Shown: positions 17,646-27,057 of the stretch, piece by piece
Layout of the letters: each line of letters opens with the position of its first letter
How positions within the stretch are numbered: position 1 is the stretch's first letter
Assembly: GCF_001012825.1 (NCBI RefSeq)
Contig: NZ_LCZJ02000018.1
Span: forward strand, 237,104-301,103
Reading direction: 5' to 3'
DNA length: 64,000 nucleotides
From: Paenibacillus etheri
GTDB lineage: Bacteria; Bacillota; Bacilli; Paenibacillales; Paenibacillaceae
Program-made: the position numbers and the translations under genes
Notes under the pieces: generated by a model
Seen by the model: the letters and a program-made list of their open reading frames with translations, nothing else
The model's database searches: none
Told to the model about the DNA's origin: nothing

Positions 17646-18479
17646 ATGACATTGAAAGGTAAAGTCGCATTAGTTACCGGGAGCAGTAGAGGTGCTGGCA
17701 GGGGGATCGCTTTAGAATTAGCAAGAAGAGGCGCTTTTGTTTATATCACAGGGAGAACCACAGATGTATCCGCCACAGAACATATTAAGGGGAGCATAAA
17801 TAGCGTGCTTAGGGAGATAAAAGAGAGTGGAGGATCTGGTGCGGTAATACGATGTGACCATACGAAGGATCAGGAAACAGAAGCAGTGATCCGTCAGATC
17901 GCTGAAGAGCAGGGGCGACTTGATATACTAGTTAACAACGTATGGGGAGGCAATGATTTAGCTATCGAGCAGAAGCCTTTTTGGGAGTTACCTACAGCGC
18001 ATTGGGACAATATGTTTAATGCTGGTGTGCGAGCACAGATGATCACGAATTATTACGCAATTCCCTTCATGCGCAAGGCAAAAACTGGCGGTCTTATTAT
18101 CCATACAACCTTCTGGGATCATTATAAATATTTAGGCAACTTTTATTATGATCTTTCTAAAAATGCACTTTTACGTATGGCTTTCGGTCTGTCGAAGGAG
18201 TTAAAAGATGACGGTATTGCGGTTATTCCACTTTCACCCGGATGGATGAGAACAGAAGCGGTTCTAGAAGCCATGAATACAGATGAGGAACATTGGCAAG
18301 AAGTCGGGGAACTGAAAATGAGTGAATCGACGACATATATTGGTCGAGCTGTGACTGCACTAGCAGCTGATCCGGAGGTTATGTCTATGTCCGGTGAGCC
18401 GCAGCAGGTTGGAAAGCTTGCTGAAAAGTATGGTTTTACTGATATTGATGGAAGGATAATCCCTTCATTCATAATGTAA
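17646..18479 (+). CDS. Short-chain dehydrogenase/reductase
   Basis: NAD(P)-dependent oxidoreductase of the SDR superfamily, 277 residues. The cofactor motif is VTGSSRGAGRGIA (TGxxxGxG); the NNAG motif appears as NNVWGG; the catalytic YxxxK is in FYYDLSKNAL. The usual Ser before it falls in HTTFWDHY, so the catalytic Ser may be replaced by Thr. The start is the ATG at 17646 downstream of AAAGGG/GAGG; an in-frame TTG at 17610 has no ribosome site. It is divergent from the WYL regulator, its probable controller. The substrate is unknown. Confidence 0.88.
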   Translation: MTLKGKVALVTGSSRGAGRGIALELARRGAFVYITGRTTDVSATEHIKGSINSVLREIKESGGSGAVIRCDHTKDQETEAVIRQIAEEQGRLDILVNNVWGGNDLAIEQKPFWELPTAHWDNMFNAGVRAQMITNYYAIPFMRKAKTGGLIIHTTFWDHYKYLGNFYYDLSKNALLRMAFGLSKELKDDGIAVIPLSPGWMRTEAVLEAMNTDEEHWQEVGELKMSESTTYIGRAVTALAADPEVMSMSGEPQQVGKLAEKYGFTDIDGRIIPSFIM

Positions 18480-18503
18480 GAAGAAAAAGATTCGTTAAAT
18501 AAA

Positions 18504-18541
18504 AGAAAGGCCACTCCAGTGCATTCTGGAATGGCCTTTCA
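18504..18541. terminator. Bidirectional terminator between SDR and serA
   Basis: GAAAGGCCACTCCAG/CTGGAATGGCCTTTC with a 6-base loop is flanked by A-rich and T-rich sides, serving both convergent genes. Confidence 0.85.
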
Positions 18542-18550
18542 TGTTTTAGA

Positions 18551-20143
18551 TTAAAGAAGGATGATTTCTTCGGCAGTGTTAATCTCTGGTAAACCAGCAA
18601 GTTTCACAAGGACATGCTTAGGAACAGCTTTGTCAACGGTCAGCAGCATGATTGCAGCGCCCCCAACAATTTTACGTCCCACTTGCATGGAGGCGATATT
18701 TACATCGTTCTCGCCAAGCAATGTGCCCACGAGTCCGATAATCCCTACTTTGTCGTTATGGGATACAAAGATTTGATGACCTTCAGGAGCAATATCAACT
18801 GGGAACTTATTTACTTGAACAATCCGTTCTCCATAGCCTTGCAGCAAGGTGCCTGCAACAAGATACTCTTGGTCACGATCAGCTTTTAGAGTAACAGTAA
18901 TCAGATTGGTAAAGCCTTTAGTTTTAGAAGCTTTAGTTATTACAACGTTCACGTCGCGTGTTTTTGCTAAATGCATGGAGTTTACGATATTAACGTCCTC
19001 TGCAAAGTGGCGGGAGAGCACACCCTTTACAATGTAGCGGGTTAGTGGTTGGGTATCTACATCCGAGAGATCACCAGCGTATTCAACATGGATCTCACGG
19101 ATAGCAGCAGCTGCAATTTGGGTAACAAAGCTGCCCAATTTTTCTCCAAGAGTGAAGTAAGGTTGAAGCTTATTCATTACACTTGGAGCCACTGGAGGAA
19201 TGTTGACCGCGTTAATGAACGGTTCATTACGCAGAATATGCAACACTTGCTCCGAAACATCGATCGCCACGTTCTCCTGAGCTTCAATCGTAGAAGCACC
19301 AAGGTGAGGAGTCACGATGATTTTTGGATGAGACAGGAAAGGATGATCTGCTTGCGGCGGCTCTTTCTCGAATACGTCGAACGCAGCGCCAGCAACAATA
19401 CCGCTATCTATAGCTTCTACTAATGCCATTTCATCAATTACACCACCACGGGCACAGTTGATGATGCGCATTCCCTTTTTCATCACCTCGAATTGCGGGC
19501 GAGAAATCATATGGCGTGTTTCCGGAGTAAGTGGAGTGTGCACAGTTATGAAGTCTGCTCCGCGAACAACCTCGTCTACGGAAGCCAATTTAACTTCCAT
19601 CTTTTCAGCACGTTCAGCTGTTAGGAAAGGATCAAAAGCAAGAATTTCCATACCGAAAGCTTTGGCACGTTTAGCCACTTCGCTACCGATTCTGCCCATT
19701 CCGAGTACACCTAAAGTTTTGCCACGAAGCTCTACACCTACGAATGTTTTTCTATCCCAGGTTCCACCAATTGTTTTTGCATAAGCTTGTGGAATGTGAC
19801 GGGCCAGTGCCATCATCATTGCGAAAGCATGCTCACAAGTCGTAATTGTATTTCCATCAGGAGCATTGATTACAACAATACCACGCTTTGTTGCAGCATC
19901 CAGTTTGATATTATCTACACCAACACCTGCACGACCAATTACTTTTAGATTTTTACCTGCTTCGATGATTTTGTCTGTTACAGTAGTTTGACTGCGGACA
20001 AGGAGACCATCGTATTCACCGATAATTGCAATGAGTTCGTCTTCGCTGAGTCCTGTTTTTTTGTCAACAACTACATCTTCTGCGTCCATCAATTGCTGAA
20101 TGCCCAAATCACTGATTGGATCCGATACTAATACTTTAAACAT
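18551..20143 (-). CDS. serA: D-3-phosphoglycerate dehydrogenase SerA
   Basis: First committed step of serine synthesis: oxidises 3-phosphoglycerate to 3-phosphohydroxypyruvate with NAD. The 530-residue protein has a catalytic/NAD domain with [10 protein letters not shown] (about residues 147-156), Arg in [10 protein letters not shown], Glu in FDVFEKEP and His in VTPHLGAST. An allosteric-substrate-binding domain (about 320-450) and a C-terminal ACT domain (about 455-530, [20 protein letters not shown]) follow, as in the long Bacillus type. A T-box leader upstream indicates control by seryl-tRNA charging. Confidence 0.97.
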   Translation of the reverse strand: MFKVLVSDPISDLGIQQLMDAEDVVVDKKTGLSEDELIAIIGEYDGLLVRSQTTVTDKIIEAGKNLKVIGRAGVGVDNIKLDAATKRGIVVINAPDGNTITTCEHAFAMMMALARHIPQAYAKTIGGTWDRKTFVGVELRGKTLGVLGMGRIGSEVAKRAKAFGMEILAFDPFLTAERAEKMEVKLASVDEVVRGADFITVHTPLTPETRHMISRPQFEVMKKGMRIINCARGGVIDEMALVEAIDSGIVAGAAFDVFEKEPPQADHPFLSHPKIIVTPHLGASTIEAQENVAIDVSEQVLHILRNEPFINAVNIPPVAPSVMNKLQPYFTLGEKLGSFVTQIAAAAIREIHVEYAGDLSDVDTQPLTRYIVKGVLSRHFAEDVNIVNSMHLAKTRDVNVVITKASKTKGFTNLITVTLKADRDQEYLVAGTLLQGYGERIVQVNKFPVDIAPEGHQIFVSHNDKVGIIGLVGTLLGENDVNIASMQVGRKIVGGAAIMLLTVDKAVPKHVLVKLAGLPEINTAEEIILL

Positions 20144-20357
20144 GGTTTCTTATCCCCCTTAAAGTTGAAAAGCTTTATATGTCGAGGACGCCTTTTTTGG
20201 GCAATCCACAATACCTGAAGATTCACGAACTAGTAGAGAAAAAACATGTGATAATAGTAGATCAACGCGGTGTCGCATAAAAGAAGTTGCGTGCAGAAGT
20301 GCCGCGGAATCGGTAACTTTGGGCAAAAGGATAGTATAGATTGGGTAATTAGAAATT

Positions 20358-20632
20358 AAAAAAACTCCCGACCCCCATACTACTGCCGTAGTAAGGGACG
20401 AGAGTTATCTTCGTGGTACCACCCTAATTCACTGCAACTTGGAAGAAGCAGCCTCATTGGCCTGCAAAGGCCACACTGGTAACGGAGTTGATCCGATTGC
20501 ACCTACTTTAAGGTTCGATACAATATCTCAGGAGCGCTAAAGACATCTGTTCGTCACCGGTTTGCACCAACCACCGGCTCTCTGAAGACTTCCAGAATCT
20601 TTGTTCCATCATCGTTTTTGATTGATTAATTT
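20358..20632 (-). promoter_or_regulatory. T-box riboswitch (serine type) upstream of serA
   Basis: The minus-strand RNA contains the invariant T-box AGGGUGGUACCACG (plus 20412-20425). The terminator AACUCUCGUCCC/GGGGGUCGGGAGUU with a U run follows (plus about 20358-20407). Upstream, stem I bears AGAGAG, GGUUGGUGCAA and GCUCCUGAG elements. The codon just before CUCCUGAG in the predicted specifier loop can be read as AGC (plus 20536-20538), a serine codon matching the downstream serA. Uncharged tRNA-Ser would stabilise the antiterminator. The T-box is certain; the specifier assignment is less so. Confidence 0.92.
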
Positions 20633-20638
20633 TTTCAT

Positions 20639-20667
20639 AATGTAACACGGTAATGTAGATGTGTCAA
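20639..20667 (-). promoter_or_regulatory. Promoter of the T-box/serA transcript
   Basis: The minus strand has -35 TTGACA (plus 20662-20667), a 17-base spacer and a weaker -10 TACATT (plus 20639-20644), placed directly before the T-box leader. The leader from here to serA is about 490 bases; the roughly 200 bases between the T-box terminator and serA show no further structure that I can name. Confidence 0.5.
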
Positions 20668-20718
20668 TAGGCTTTGAAAGTAGGCTTTCTTGAAGTGAAC
20701 CTCTTTTTTCGTTATGAT

Positions 20719-21642
20719 TCAATAACTGGTTCTATTCATAAAAAACGGGAGTTGTGGAATCGTCTCCTTGCTATAGTACTGCTCTCGCCACTTCATAAAA
20801 TCCTCTACCTGTATAGCACCTGTGGAAATAAGCAGGGTTACTGAGGACTGGACATCCGTAAGATTCAATGAACTGGCAGTACCAGAATGTATTAAATCGT
20901 CTATTTTTGCGGTAATGTCCTGAGGATCGTAGGCTGCAAAAATTCCGCGATTTAACATCATATCAGCAATGGATGCGTTCTTTTGAAGAAGAGGCATTTT
21001 TTTCCACTGTATAAAGGACATGGTCTTTAGCTCACCAGCATCAGAAGGGATTTTCTGGTTTGTCTTAGAGCCCCACTTTAGCATAGAATCATAAAAGTTC
21101 TTTTGTGCGAGCAATCCGAATTTAACCGCGCCGGCAGTATAGGGATCATTTTTCAGCAATTTTGCCGTCTCTGCACCAGATGCACTTGCACTTATTTCAC
21201 CAGAAGCTTTTGAGAATAAGGTTAAGCTTTTAAGGATATTTAGCTGTGATTGATGTAATAAGGGTGAGTCGGAAAAGATAGAGTCCTGGTTAACTCTTTC
21301 ATATTGTTTATCTGCTAGAAGGCTAAGATTCTTCATAGCCGCTGCGTTCACACGGGCATCAGTACTACGTGCCAGCTTGTCCACTTGCGTGTTCCAATTC
21401 TGCTTGAATTCCCGATAAGGCAAAAATACGTTATGATAGAAAGTAACAAGATCCTTCTGTTGGTAAGAGCCCGTGAATTCTTCTAATCCATATCCATTAC
21501 TGCTCTTTTGTTGCTCATATTTAGCTTCCGTTTTGTCTGCGCCAACCTTGACGCCTGTGAAAAATGCGGCGAAGGCGCAAATAAGGAAAAACAAAAAAAA
21601 TAGAGTGTACAACATTTGTGTACGGGAGTTACGTTGGCTCAT
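20719..21642 (-). CDS. Unknown membrane-anchored protein, 307 residues
   Basis: I do not recognise this family. The N-terminus has a short positive head (MSQRNSRTQ) and one hydrophobic helix (about residues 10-32), so the rest probably lies outside the membrane or, less likely, is a cleaved product. The remainder is helical and charged, with segments such as FLPYREFKQNW and TAGAVKFGLLAQKNFYDSML, and ends in PFFMNRTSY. It is divergent from a CPBP-family gene and lies upstream of the serA T-box leader. No catalytic motif is visible. Confidence 0.75.
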   Translation of the reverse strand: MSQRNSRTQMLYTLFFLFFLICAFAAFFTGVKVGADKTEAKYEQQKSSNGYGLEEFTGSYQQKDLVTFYHNVFLPYREFKQNWNTQVDKLARSTDARVNAAAMKNLSLLADKQYERVNQDSIFSDSPLLHQSQLNILKSLTLFSKASGEISASASGAETAKLLKNDPYTAGAVKFGLLAQKNFYDSMLKWGSKTNQKIPSDAGELKTMSFIQWKKMPLLQKNASIADMMLNRGIFAAYDPQDITAKIDDLIHSGTASSLNLTDVQSSVTLLISTGAIQVEDFMKWREQYYSKETIPQLPFFMNRTSY

Positions 21643-21757
21643 AATAAGTGCTCCTTTTTCTGGGGGAATTATCCTATGTATTATGTATTGATAGCAACAT
21701 TATGGACGGTTTCTCTTTCGGAGCTGCCCCAAAAAATTAAAGAACAGGCAGGTCACG

Positions 21758-22351
21758 ATGAAAAAATTCAAATTTGGCGAGATTAAGATAAAAAAAGTAG
21801 AGCCAGGTCAGTTAACAGACCGTCTTCTGCTCCTCAATCTCTATATTACTCAGGGGCTTACATTAATTATCGGTTTGATATGGATATTATTTCAGAAAAG
21901 AAATCCTTTTGAGCTATTAATTTTTCCAGAAAGCGTACATTTTGTGGCATGGGGTCTTGGACTTGCCGCTGTAATGCTGGTAGTTGATTATTTATTGACT
22001 CATATTGTACCTGAAGAAAGCATGGATGACGGGGGAATAAACGACCTTTTATTTCGAAATCGGCCCGTATGGCACATTGTTGTAATTGCAGCTATGGTAT
22101 CGATCTGTGAAGAGCTTCTGTTCAGAGGAGCTATTCAATATTCCATTGGTCCTTATTGGACCAGTATTCTATTTGCTCTTATTCATGTTCGTTATTTGCG
22201 TCACTTTGTACCTACCGGATGGGTATTTTTAAGCAGCTATGGTCTTGGATATATATACATTCAATCAGGAAGCCTTTGGGCACCTATACTATGTCATTTC
22301 TTCATCGACCTATTCTCTGGTCTGGTGATCCGCTACAGGAGGGAATCATGA
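21758..22351 (+). CDS. CPBP family intramembrane glutamic endopeptidase (YpbD position)
   Basis: Membrane protein of the Abi/CAAX protease family (Rce1-like). The active-site motifs are in order: EELLFR (about residues 113-118), FALIHVRY (about 146-153) and HFFIDLFSG near the C-terminus. Several membrane helices flank them. The N-terminal 20 residues are charged and cytoplasmic (KKFKFGEIKIKKVE). The following genes match the order of B. subtilis ypbD-ypbE-ypbG-ypbH, so this is the ypbD counterpart. The substrate is unknown. It overlaps the next gene by ATGA. Confidence 0.88.
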   Translation: MKKFKFGEIKIKKVEPGQLTDRLLLLNLYITQGLTLIIGLIWILFQKRNPFELLIFPESVHFVAWGLGLAAVMLVVDYLLTHIVPEESMDDGGINDLLFRNRPVWHIVVIAAMVSICEELLFRGAIQYSIGPYWTSILFALIHVRYLRHFVPTGWVFLSSYGLGYIYIQSGSLWAPILCHFFIDLFSGLVIRYRRES

Positions 22352-22716
22352 GTGAGGAATTGAGCCGGTTGAAGTCTCGTCAGAAAAAGCGTGGTGGCGA
22401 AGGCAAAACTTCTGGCAAAAGTAAAAAAACGAATCCGCGATCGGAGGAAGCTCCTAAAAAGAGCAATCATTCCCGGACAACAACGGCAACTTTATCAAGG
22501 AAAGCGCGCCGTCCGGCAGCTTCTGCGAAGGGATCAAACGCTGGAAACAAAGAGCAGGAAGAATCTGTTCCATCACGTTCGGATACGTATTCATCAGAAC
22601 GTGTTCGGCTTAGTAAAATGTTCGTTAACTCTTTGATCTTCACTTTTGTAATATTGCTGGTGGCACTCCTCTGGTGGGGAATTGAAGGGGCGCCGCCTTT
22701 GAGAACTTTATGGTGA
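22348..22716 (+). CDS. Highly basic single-pass membrane protein (YpbE position)
   Basis: A 122-residue protein whose first 85 residues are dominated by Lys, Arg, Ser, Thr and Gly (RQKKRGGEGKTSGKSKKT) and should be disordered and cytoplasmic. One membrane helix follows (about residues 90-112), and then a very short external tail. AGGAGGG precedes the ATG, which overlaps the previous stop (ATGA). B. subtilis YpbE, at the same place, has a charged cytoplasmic part, a helix and a LysM domain; here the LysM domain is absent. An open frame continues upstream to 22156 but overlaps the CPBP gene and is not used. Confidence 0.75.
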   Translation: MSEELSRLKSRQKKRGGEGKTSGKSKKTNPRSEEAPKKSNHSRTTTATLSRKARRPAASAKGSNAGNKEQEESVPSRSDTYSSERVRLSKMFVNSLIFTFVILLVALLWWGIEGAPPLRTLW

Positions 22717-23555
22717 TGGTTTGGATATGGGGATTGATCGTGACTGTGCTTTTGATCGCGGTAATTATTGCAGTGATTATGGTAAGGAACGCCTTTAAAA
22801 ACAGAATTATTACCGAGGAAATAATTTTGAAGTCGCTCCCAGACGTATTTGATGGATTTCGTATTTTATTTATAACCGACACCCATCGCCGTCGCCTTCC
22901 ATCAGCGCTATTGACTCCATTAAAGGGAAAAGTAGATGCTGTTTTATTAGGTGGTGATCTAACGGAAAAAAACAGCCCTTTGAATCGACTGGCCGATAAT
23001 ATGAATCTAGTTACATCTATTGCTCCCACCTATGTAGTGCATGGAAATCATGATTATCGAGCTAATATTTCATTGGTTGATCAGATTATCCGTGGCAGTG
23101 GTGCAAAGCTGTTAATGGATGAGAATGTGAGTATTGAACGTGAGGGAGTTTCTCTTTGGTTAACTGGAGTGGATTTCCCGAAAAAGGGTGGTAACACTTC
23201 CTATCGTCCATTACCGCGATTAAAGACACATACTTCTTCTATAGATGACATGTGCCGTATCATTCTTGTTCATGATCCGTTGTGGTTGTCTAAACGCCAA
23301 AGTGTACCAGCTGATCTGATATTGGCAGGTCATACGCATGGAGGACAGGTTATTCTTCCTTTTTTGGGTCAAAGACATGTAGAAAATTTCTATCATAAAT
23401 ATGATGCGGGAATGTTTCAATGGCCAAGAAGGGATGGGACAGGAAGGGATGCGAAGCTGTTGATCAGCAGAGGGTTTGGAACCTCTCACTTGCCGATCCG
23501 CTGGGGAAGTCCATCTGAGATGCATGTGCTCACCCTCCGTAAAGAGCAGCATTAG
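22710..23555 (+). CDS. ypbG: Metallophosphoesterase, membrane-anchored (YpbG family)
   Basis: Calcineurin-like phosphoesterase, 281 residues. An N-terminal hydrophobic helix (about 4-26) anchors it. The metal-binding motifs appear in order: DTH, GGDL, GNHDY, VHDP and GHTHGGQ (about residue 207). Its position after the CPBP and basic membrane genes matches B. subtilis ypbG. ATG codons at 22710 and 22716 are both possible; the second forms a TGATG junction with the preceding gene. The physiological substrate is unknown. Confidence 0.9.
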   Translation: MVMVWIWGLIVTVLLIAVIIAVIMVRNAFKNRIITEEIILKSLPDVFDGFRILFITDTHRRRLPSALLTPLKGKVDAVLLGGDLTEKNSPLNRLADNMNLVTSIAPTYVVHGNHDYRANISLVDQIIRGSGAKLLMDENVSIEREGVSLWLTGVDFPKKGGNTSYRPLPRLKTHTSSIDDMCRIILVHDPLWLSKRQSVPADLILAGHTHGGQVILPFLGQRHVENFYHKYDAGMFQWPRRDGTGRDAKLLISRGFGTSHLPIRWGSPSEMHVLTLRKEQH

Positions 23556-23594
23556 GAAGTAGTCATTGTGCAACTAAATTAATTAATAACACAA

Positions 23595-23634
23595 AACAGG
23601 TAATCGCCTCTCCATAGAGGTGATTACCTGTTTT
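23595..23634. terminator. Bidirectional terminator
   Basis: AACAGGTAATCGCCTC/GAGGTGATTACCTGTT forms a 16-bp stem with a TCCATA loop. T-rich on the plus side and A-rich on the other, it serves both the phosphoesterase gene and the convergent deacetylase gene. Confidence 0.88.
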
Positions 23635-23653
23635 ATTTATGCTATTTCGGAAT

Positions 23654-24559
23654 TTAGCGCATCTTAAGCTCAATGCTGCGAGGATCTACGAAGCTATAAC
23701 CTTTACCTTCTAAAGTAGTGAGCAGCTTATCCAATGCCTCGACTGTCCAAGGCAGCTCATGCATCAGAATATTACTACCTGAATGAAGCTGGTCCGTCAC
23801 ATTTTTGATCAATTTATCCGTTTTTCCAGTTTCTTTCTCTTTCATCTCCCAGTCCAGAGATCCGTTGGACCAGGTCATATATAACATTCCATTTTCAGCG
23901 GCTATCTTCTTTCCAACATCTCCGCCAGCACCATGTGGGGGGCGGAAAAATTGAGGGGCTTCACCTATGATCTCCTTGACCGCAGCTTGAACGTCTTCGA
24001 TTTGTTTTTTAACTTCTGTGTAAGACTTGTCCTTGAGAATAATATGATCCCAGCTATGGTTGCCAATAATTCCTCCACGTTTATGAATTAACTCTAGAAG
24101 CTCGGGATGCGCTTTAACACGGTACCCGTTCACGAAGAAAATGGCTTTGGCTTGGTGCTTGTCCAAAATATCCATTAATGGATTAATCATATTCGCATCT
24201 TTGGGCCCGTCGTCGAACGTTAGCAAAACGACCTTTTTATTTGTTGTTTCTTCATTGGGGACGATATCATAATTTTTGTTCATATGGTACAGAAGTGGAA
24301 CTTCAGCGGAGGCTTCATCCCCAGTAGCGGTGTTACTTCCTGCAGCTTCTCCTTCCGTAGTTGCTTGTGGTGTAGGGGTGACTGCAATTTCGGTTGTTGG
24401 TCCCTCAGTTTCTACGCTCTGTGTAGCTGCCGCTGTGGGCTGATTATTTGGTGTGGTTGTTTCCTTAGCAATGTTGCCGTTTCCCCCGTTGTTGCTACAG
24501 GAAGTCAGCAGCAAAGTAGCCAGTAGCAGCGCTGATGTCAATTTACCCACTTTTTTCAA
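23654..24559 (-). CDS. Polysaccharide deacetylase lipoprotein
   Basis: A 301-residue secreted lipoprotein with lipobox LLTSC at residues 17-21, a Thr/Glu/Ala-rich linker of about 70 residues, and a NodB-homology carbohydrate esterase 4 domain. The metal site is visible as TFDDGPKD (about residue 114), NHSWDH (about 167) and RPPHGAGG (about 206). It should remove acetyl groups from a cell-wall or extracellular polysaccharide. The start is TTG with a weak GAAAGCGAG site. It is convergent with ypbG and divergent from the next gene. Confidence 0.9.
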   Translation of the reverse strand: MKKVGKLTSALLLATLLLTSCSNNGGNGNIAKETTTPNNQPTAAATQSVETEGPTTEIAVTPTPQATTEGEAAGSNTATGDEASAEVPLLYHMNKNYDIVPNEETTNKKVVLLTFDDGPKDANMINPLMDILDKHQAKAIFFVNGYRVKAHPELLELIHKRGGIIGNHSWDHIILKDKSYTEVKKQIEDVQAAVKEIIGEAPQFFRPPHGAGGDVGKKIAAENGMLYMTWSNGSLDWEMKEKETGKTDKLIKNVTDQLHSGSNILMHELPWTVEALDKLLTTLEGKGYSFVDPRSIELKMR

Positions 24560-24644
24560 CTCGCTTTCTTGTGATTAGGTTGTATGAGTCGGAATCTTTC
24601 CGCGAACACTAAACATGATTTTACCATACAAGGAGGCTGGGATT

Positions 24645-25016
24645 ATGAATACTTCGTCATTTTTATGCGGGGTGCTGATGGGCGCCGCAGCTAGTATGAT
24701 TATGTCCAAAAAGCGGAATTCTTTAATGTCTTCGCTGGGACAATCAGGCGGTTCCATGAGCGGAGCCGCAGATAAAGCAAAAGAAAAAATAATTGGTATG
24801 GCTACGACAGGGTTTGGAAACACTGCTGCTTCAAGCAGCAATGCTCAAAGTAATGGCGCGAACAGCGGAACCTCTGAGCATAAAACGGAATCACCGGTAA
24901 AATCAAAAGAATCCAATCTCAAATTACTGAAGGATTTCATTCGCAACAATCCTGAAGTGAAGAGCGAAGTGGAGCAGATTCTAAAAGAAACGCATACAGC
25001 CATACCGGGATTGTAA
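24645..25016 (+). CDS. Unknown small membrane-associated protein
   Basis: A 123-residue protein with a hydrophobic N-terminus (SSFLCGVLMGAAASMIMSKK) reminiscent of YtxH-type small envelope proteins. A Gly/Ser/Asn/Ala-rich central region and a charged helical end (LKLLKDFIRNNPEVKSEVEQIL) follow. AAGGAGG fixes the ATG at 24645; the in-frame ATG at 24615 has no ribosome site. I cannot assign a function. It is followed by a terminator, so it is a single-gene unit. Confidence 0.68.
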   Translation: MNTSSFLCGVLMGAAASMIMSKKRNSLMSSLGQSGGSMSGAADKAKEKIIGMATTGFGNTAASSSNAQSNGANSGTSEHKTESPVKSKESNLKLLKDFIRNNPEVKSEVEQILKETHTAIPGL

Positions 25017-25033
25017 CCGTAAAGGACTCCTTC

Positions 25034-25078
25034 AGAATCATTTTGGGGATGAAATATTCCGCAGAATGATTCTTTTTT
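25034..25078 (+). terminator. Terminator after the small membrane protein gene
   Basis: AGAATCATT pairs with AATGATTCT across a long loop and is followed by six T. Confidence 0.75.
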
Positions 25079-25279
25079 ATATTCAAGGTCTTGAAAATGG
25101 TTTATGAAGTAGAATAAGCTCTTCAGTAGTGGCAACGCTTTAAGAGGATTTTATATATTTATTTTCGTGCATTTATCTCTGCAAAATGATAACATACATA
25201 CATAGTAACCATTTTTGGCTCATTACTCGGGACTCATCATACATTATAATAAATGAGCTTGCAAAAGGAGGATCCTGTC

Positions 25280-25894
25280 ATGAGAATAGAGCGATTAAGT
25301 CAAGATAAGATACGGATTTTCCTCACTTTTGACGACCTGAGCGAGCGGGGCATCCAGAAGGAAGATATGTGGCAGGAAGTTCCCAAGGTTCATGACCTGT
25401 TTACGGAGATGATGGACCAAGCATATAGTGAACTAGGTTTTGATGCTACCGGTCCGCTTGCCGTAGAAGTTTTCGCATTGCCCGCCCAAGGCATGGTCGT
25501 TATAGTGACCCGAGGAAAATATGATCACCATCAGTACGGTGCGTCCGGGGAAGAAGAATTGCCAGAAGAGATTTACGAAATGGAAGTTACTCTTGAACAA
25601 AGCGACTCCATTGTATATGCATTCCGCGATTTCGAGGTTCTTGTTGAAGCGGCCCATGTGCTCATTGGTAATATTACTTCCCAGGGGAAACTGTATTCTT
25701 ATAACAATAAATGGTATCTGTACTTCGATCCTAAGGAATTTGAAGAGACGGCGTTGTCAGGTCTTGTTGGCGTACTAGCTGAGTTTGGAGATTCCTCACC
25801 GGTTACTGAAGCTGTTCTCGATGAATATGGGAAGACAGTAATGCCGGAGAATGCAGTTCAGTTATTGTGCACTCATTTTAAGCGTCAGGATTAA
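25280..25894 (+). CDS. mecB: MecA/MecB-family ClpC adaptor protein (YpbH position)
   Basis: Adaptor that delivers substrates to the ClpCP protease. The N-terminal domain starts MRIERLSQDKIRIFLTFDDL and holds the substrate-binding part (about residues 1-85, with VHDLFTEMMDQAY). An acidic linker containing EEELPEE follows, then the ClpC-binding C-terminal domain (about 105-204, with FRDFEVLVEAAHVL). AAGGAGG sets the ATG at 25280. The length of 204 is close to MecA/MecB. The position after ypbG supports mecB, but the organism may use it as its only MecA. Confidence 0.88.
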   Translation: MRIERLSQDKIRIFLTFDDLSERGIQKEDMWQEVPKVHDLFTEMMDQAYSELGFDATGPLAVEVFALPAQGMVVIVTRGKYDHHQYGASGEEELPEEIYEMEVTLEQSDSIVYAFRDFEVLVEAAHVLIGNITSQGKLYSYNNKWYLYFDPKEFEETALSGLVGVLAEFGDSSPVTEAVLDEYGKTVMPENAVQLLCTHFKRQD

Positions 25895-26068
25895 ATAGCA
25901 TGATAGGGCTGATAAGCATCATTTTGATAGACCACAACGTCGTTTCTTCTTAGCTGATTAGCCCTATTCTTGTTCTTGATGGTATGGCGGTCATTCTTGA
26001 ATTAAAGCTGTTATCTGCCTTGCTGTAATCAGCAGTATAAGGCGCTAGGGATATAGGGAGGTTATTCG

Positions 26069-26764
26069 GTGCTCGTGTTATCGGTTATTTCGTCGGCAGT
26101 AGCGCCGGGTCTTGCTCTGCTGACCTTTTTCTACCTGAAAGATAAGTATGATCAAGAACCGCTTCATATCGTCATTAAGGTGTTCCTGCTAGGCCTTCTG
26201 ATTGTATTCCCTGTTATGATCATTCAGAGAGGACTAATGCTGGGGCTGAATGGCGGTCCTTATGTGGAGTCGTTTCTTATATCCGCTGGCGTGGAAGAAT
26301 GTCTAAAGTGGTTTGTGCTTTACCATATGATTTACAATCACACCGAATTTGACGAGCCATATGATGGGATACTATATGCCGTAGCGATTTCGCTCGGCTT
26401 CGCAACAATAGAAAATGTAATGTACGCTTGGTATAGCAATGCTTCAATTGGTTCCATGTTTCTGAGAGCACTACTTCCGGTTTCTGGACACGCTATGTTT
26501 GGTGTGATCATGGGTTATCACTTAGGGAGAGCCAAGTTCTCAAAAGGGGCTAAAACAAAAGGAATTCTGTTGATCTCTATCTTGTTGCCATGGCTATGGC
26601 ATGGGATTTATGACTTTATTTTGAGTACGACAGCTAACTACTGGATATGGTTTATTGTTCCTCTGATGGCTATTCTATGGTACGGAGGGATGGGGAAAGT
26701 GGATAGGGCTAATAGCCGATCCCCATTCCGCTTTCTGAAACGAGAAGAAGAGGTTAACCTATAA
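26069..26764 (+). CDS. prsW: PrsW-family intramembrane protease
   Basis: Polytopic membrane protease (YpdC/PrsW). In B. subtilis it makes the first cut in the anti-sigma factor RsiW; the substrate here is unknown. Key residues are in SAGVEECLKWF (EExxK, about residues 74-82), FATIENVMYAW (E near 113) and the His in HAMFGVIMGYHLGR and LPWLWHGIYDF. Six or more membrane helices are visible. GTG start with GGGAGG upstream. An ECF sigma and single-TM-type anti-sigma pair lies 34 kb away in this window. Confidence 0.92.
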   Translation: MLVLSVISSAVAPGLALLTFFYLKDKYDQEPLHIVIKVFLLGLLIVFPVMIIQRGLMLGLNGGPYVESFLISAGVEECLKWFVLYHMIYNHTEFDEPYDGILYAVAISLGFATIENVMYAWYSNASIGSMFLRALLPVSGHAMFGVIMGYHLGRAKFSKGAKTKGILLISILLPWLWHGIYDFILSTTANYWIWFIVPLMAILWYGGMGKVDRANSRSPFRFLKREEEVNL

Positions 26765-26838
26765 TCGAGATGGACACACTTATATTCAAAGGATTGTTCC
26801 TTAACGGGGGATTCCAGAGAGGAGAGAGGTGTCTTTTT

Positions 26839-26985
26839 TTGCGTATAAAAGTCCGTATACTTTGCAAACGATGCGGTGAGACCTACATATTAAGAGGGAT
26901 AAAAGAGCAGGGTATTATTCAGACCGGCTTTAAGCAATGCCTTTGCAGTAATAGCATTGGCTTTGAGATTGAAGAGAGAGCCTAA
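26839..26985 (+). CDS. Small zinc-ribbon-like protein, 48 residues
   Basis: The TTG start at 26839 follows GAGAGGTG at a 7-base distance; the frame is open further up to 26770 but without a ribosome site. The product has a Cys pair KRCGETYI (CKRC) and a second pair CLCSN, spaced like a small treble-clef or ribbon. It is basic at the N-terminus. It lies between prsW and ypeB, where B. subtilis has sleB. Function unknown; a nucleic-acid or zinc role would be speculation. Confidence 0.55.
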   Translation: MRIKVRILCKRCGETYILRGIKEQGIIQTGFKQCLCSNSIGFEIEERA

Positions 26986-27057
26986 GCACTCTGCTATGTG
27001 AATCTGTAGTGGAATCCCTCTATTCAAAAGCTTTAGTCACATTGTGTTACAGACGGT

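Noticed and set aside
22156-22347. Upstream extension of the basic membrane protein gene
   Set aside because: Overlaps the CPBP gene fully; AGGAGGG and the ATGA junction point to 22348 as start.
25895-25975. Possible terminator after mecB (ATAGGGCT/AGCCCTAT)
   Set aside because: The 8-bp arms are about 55 bases apart and no T run follows; too weak to call.
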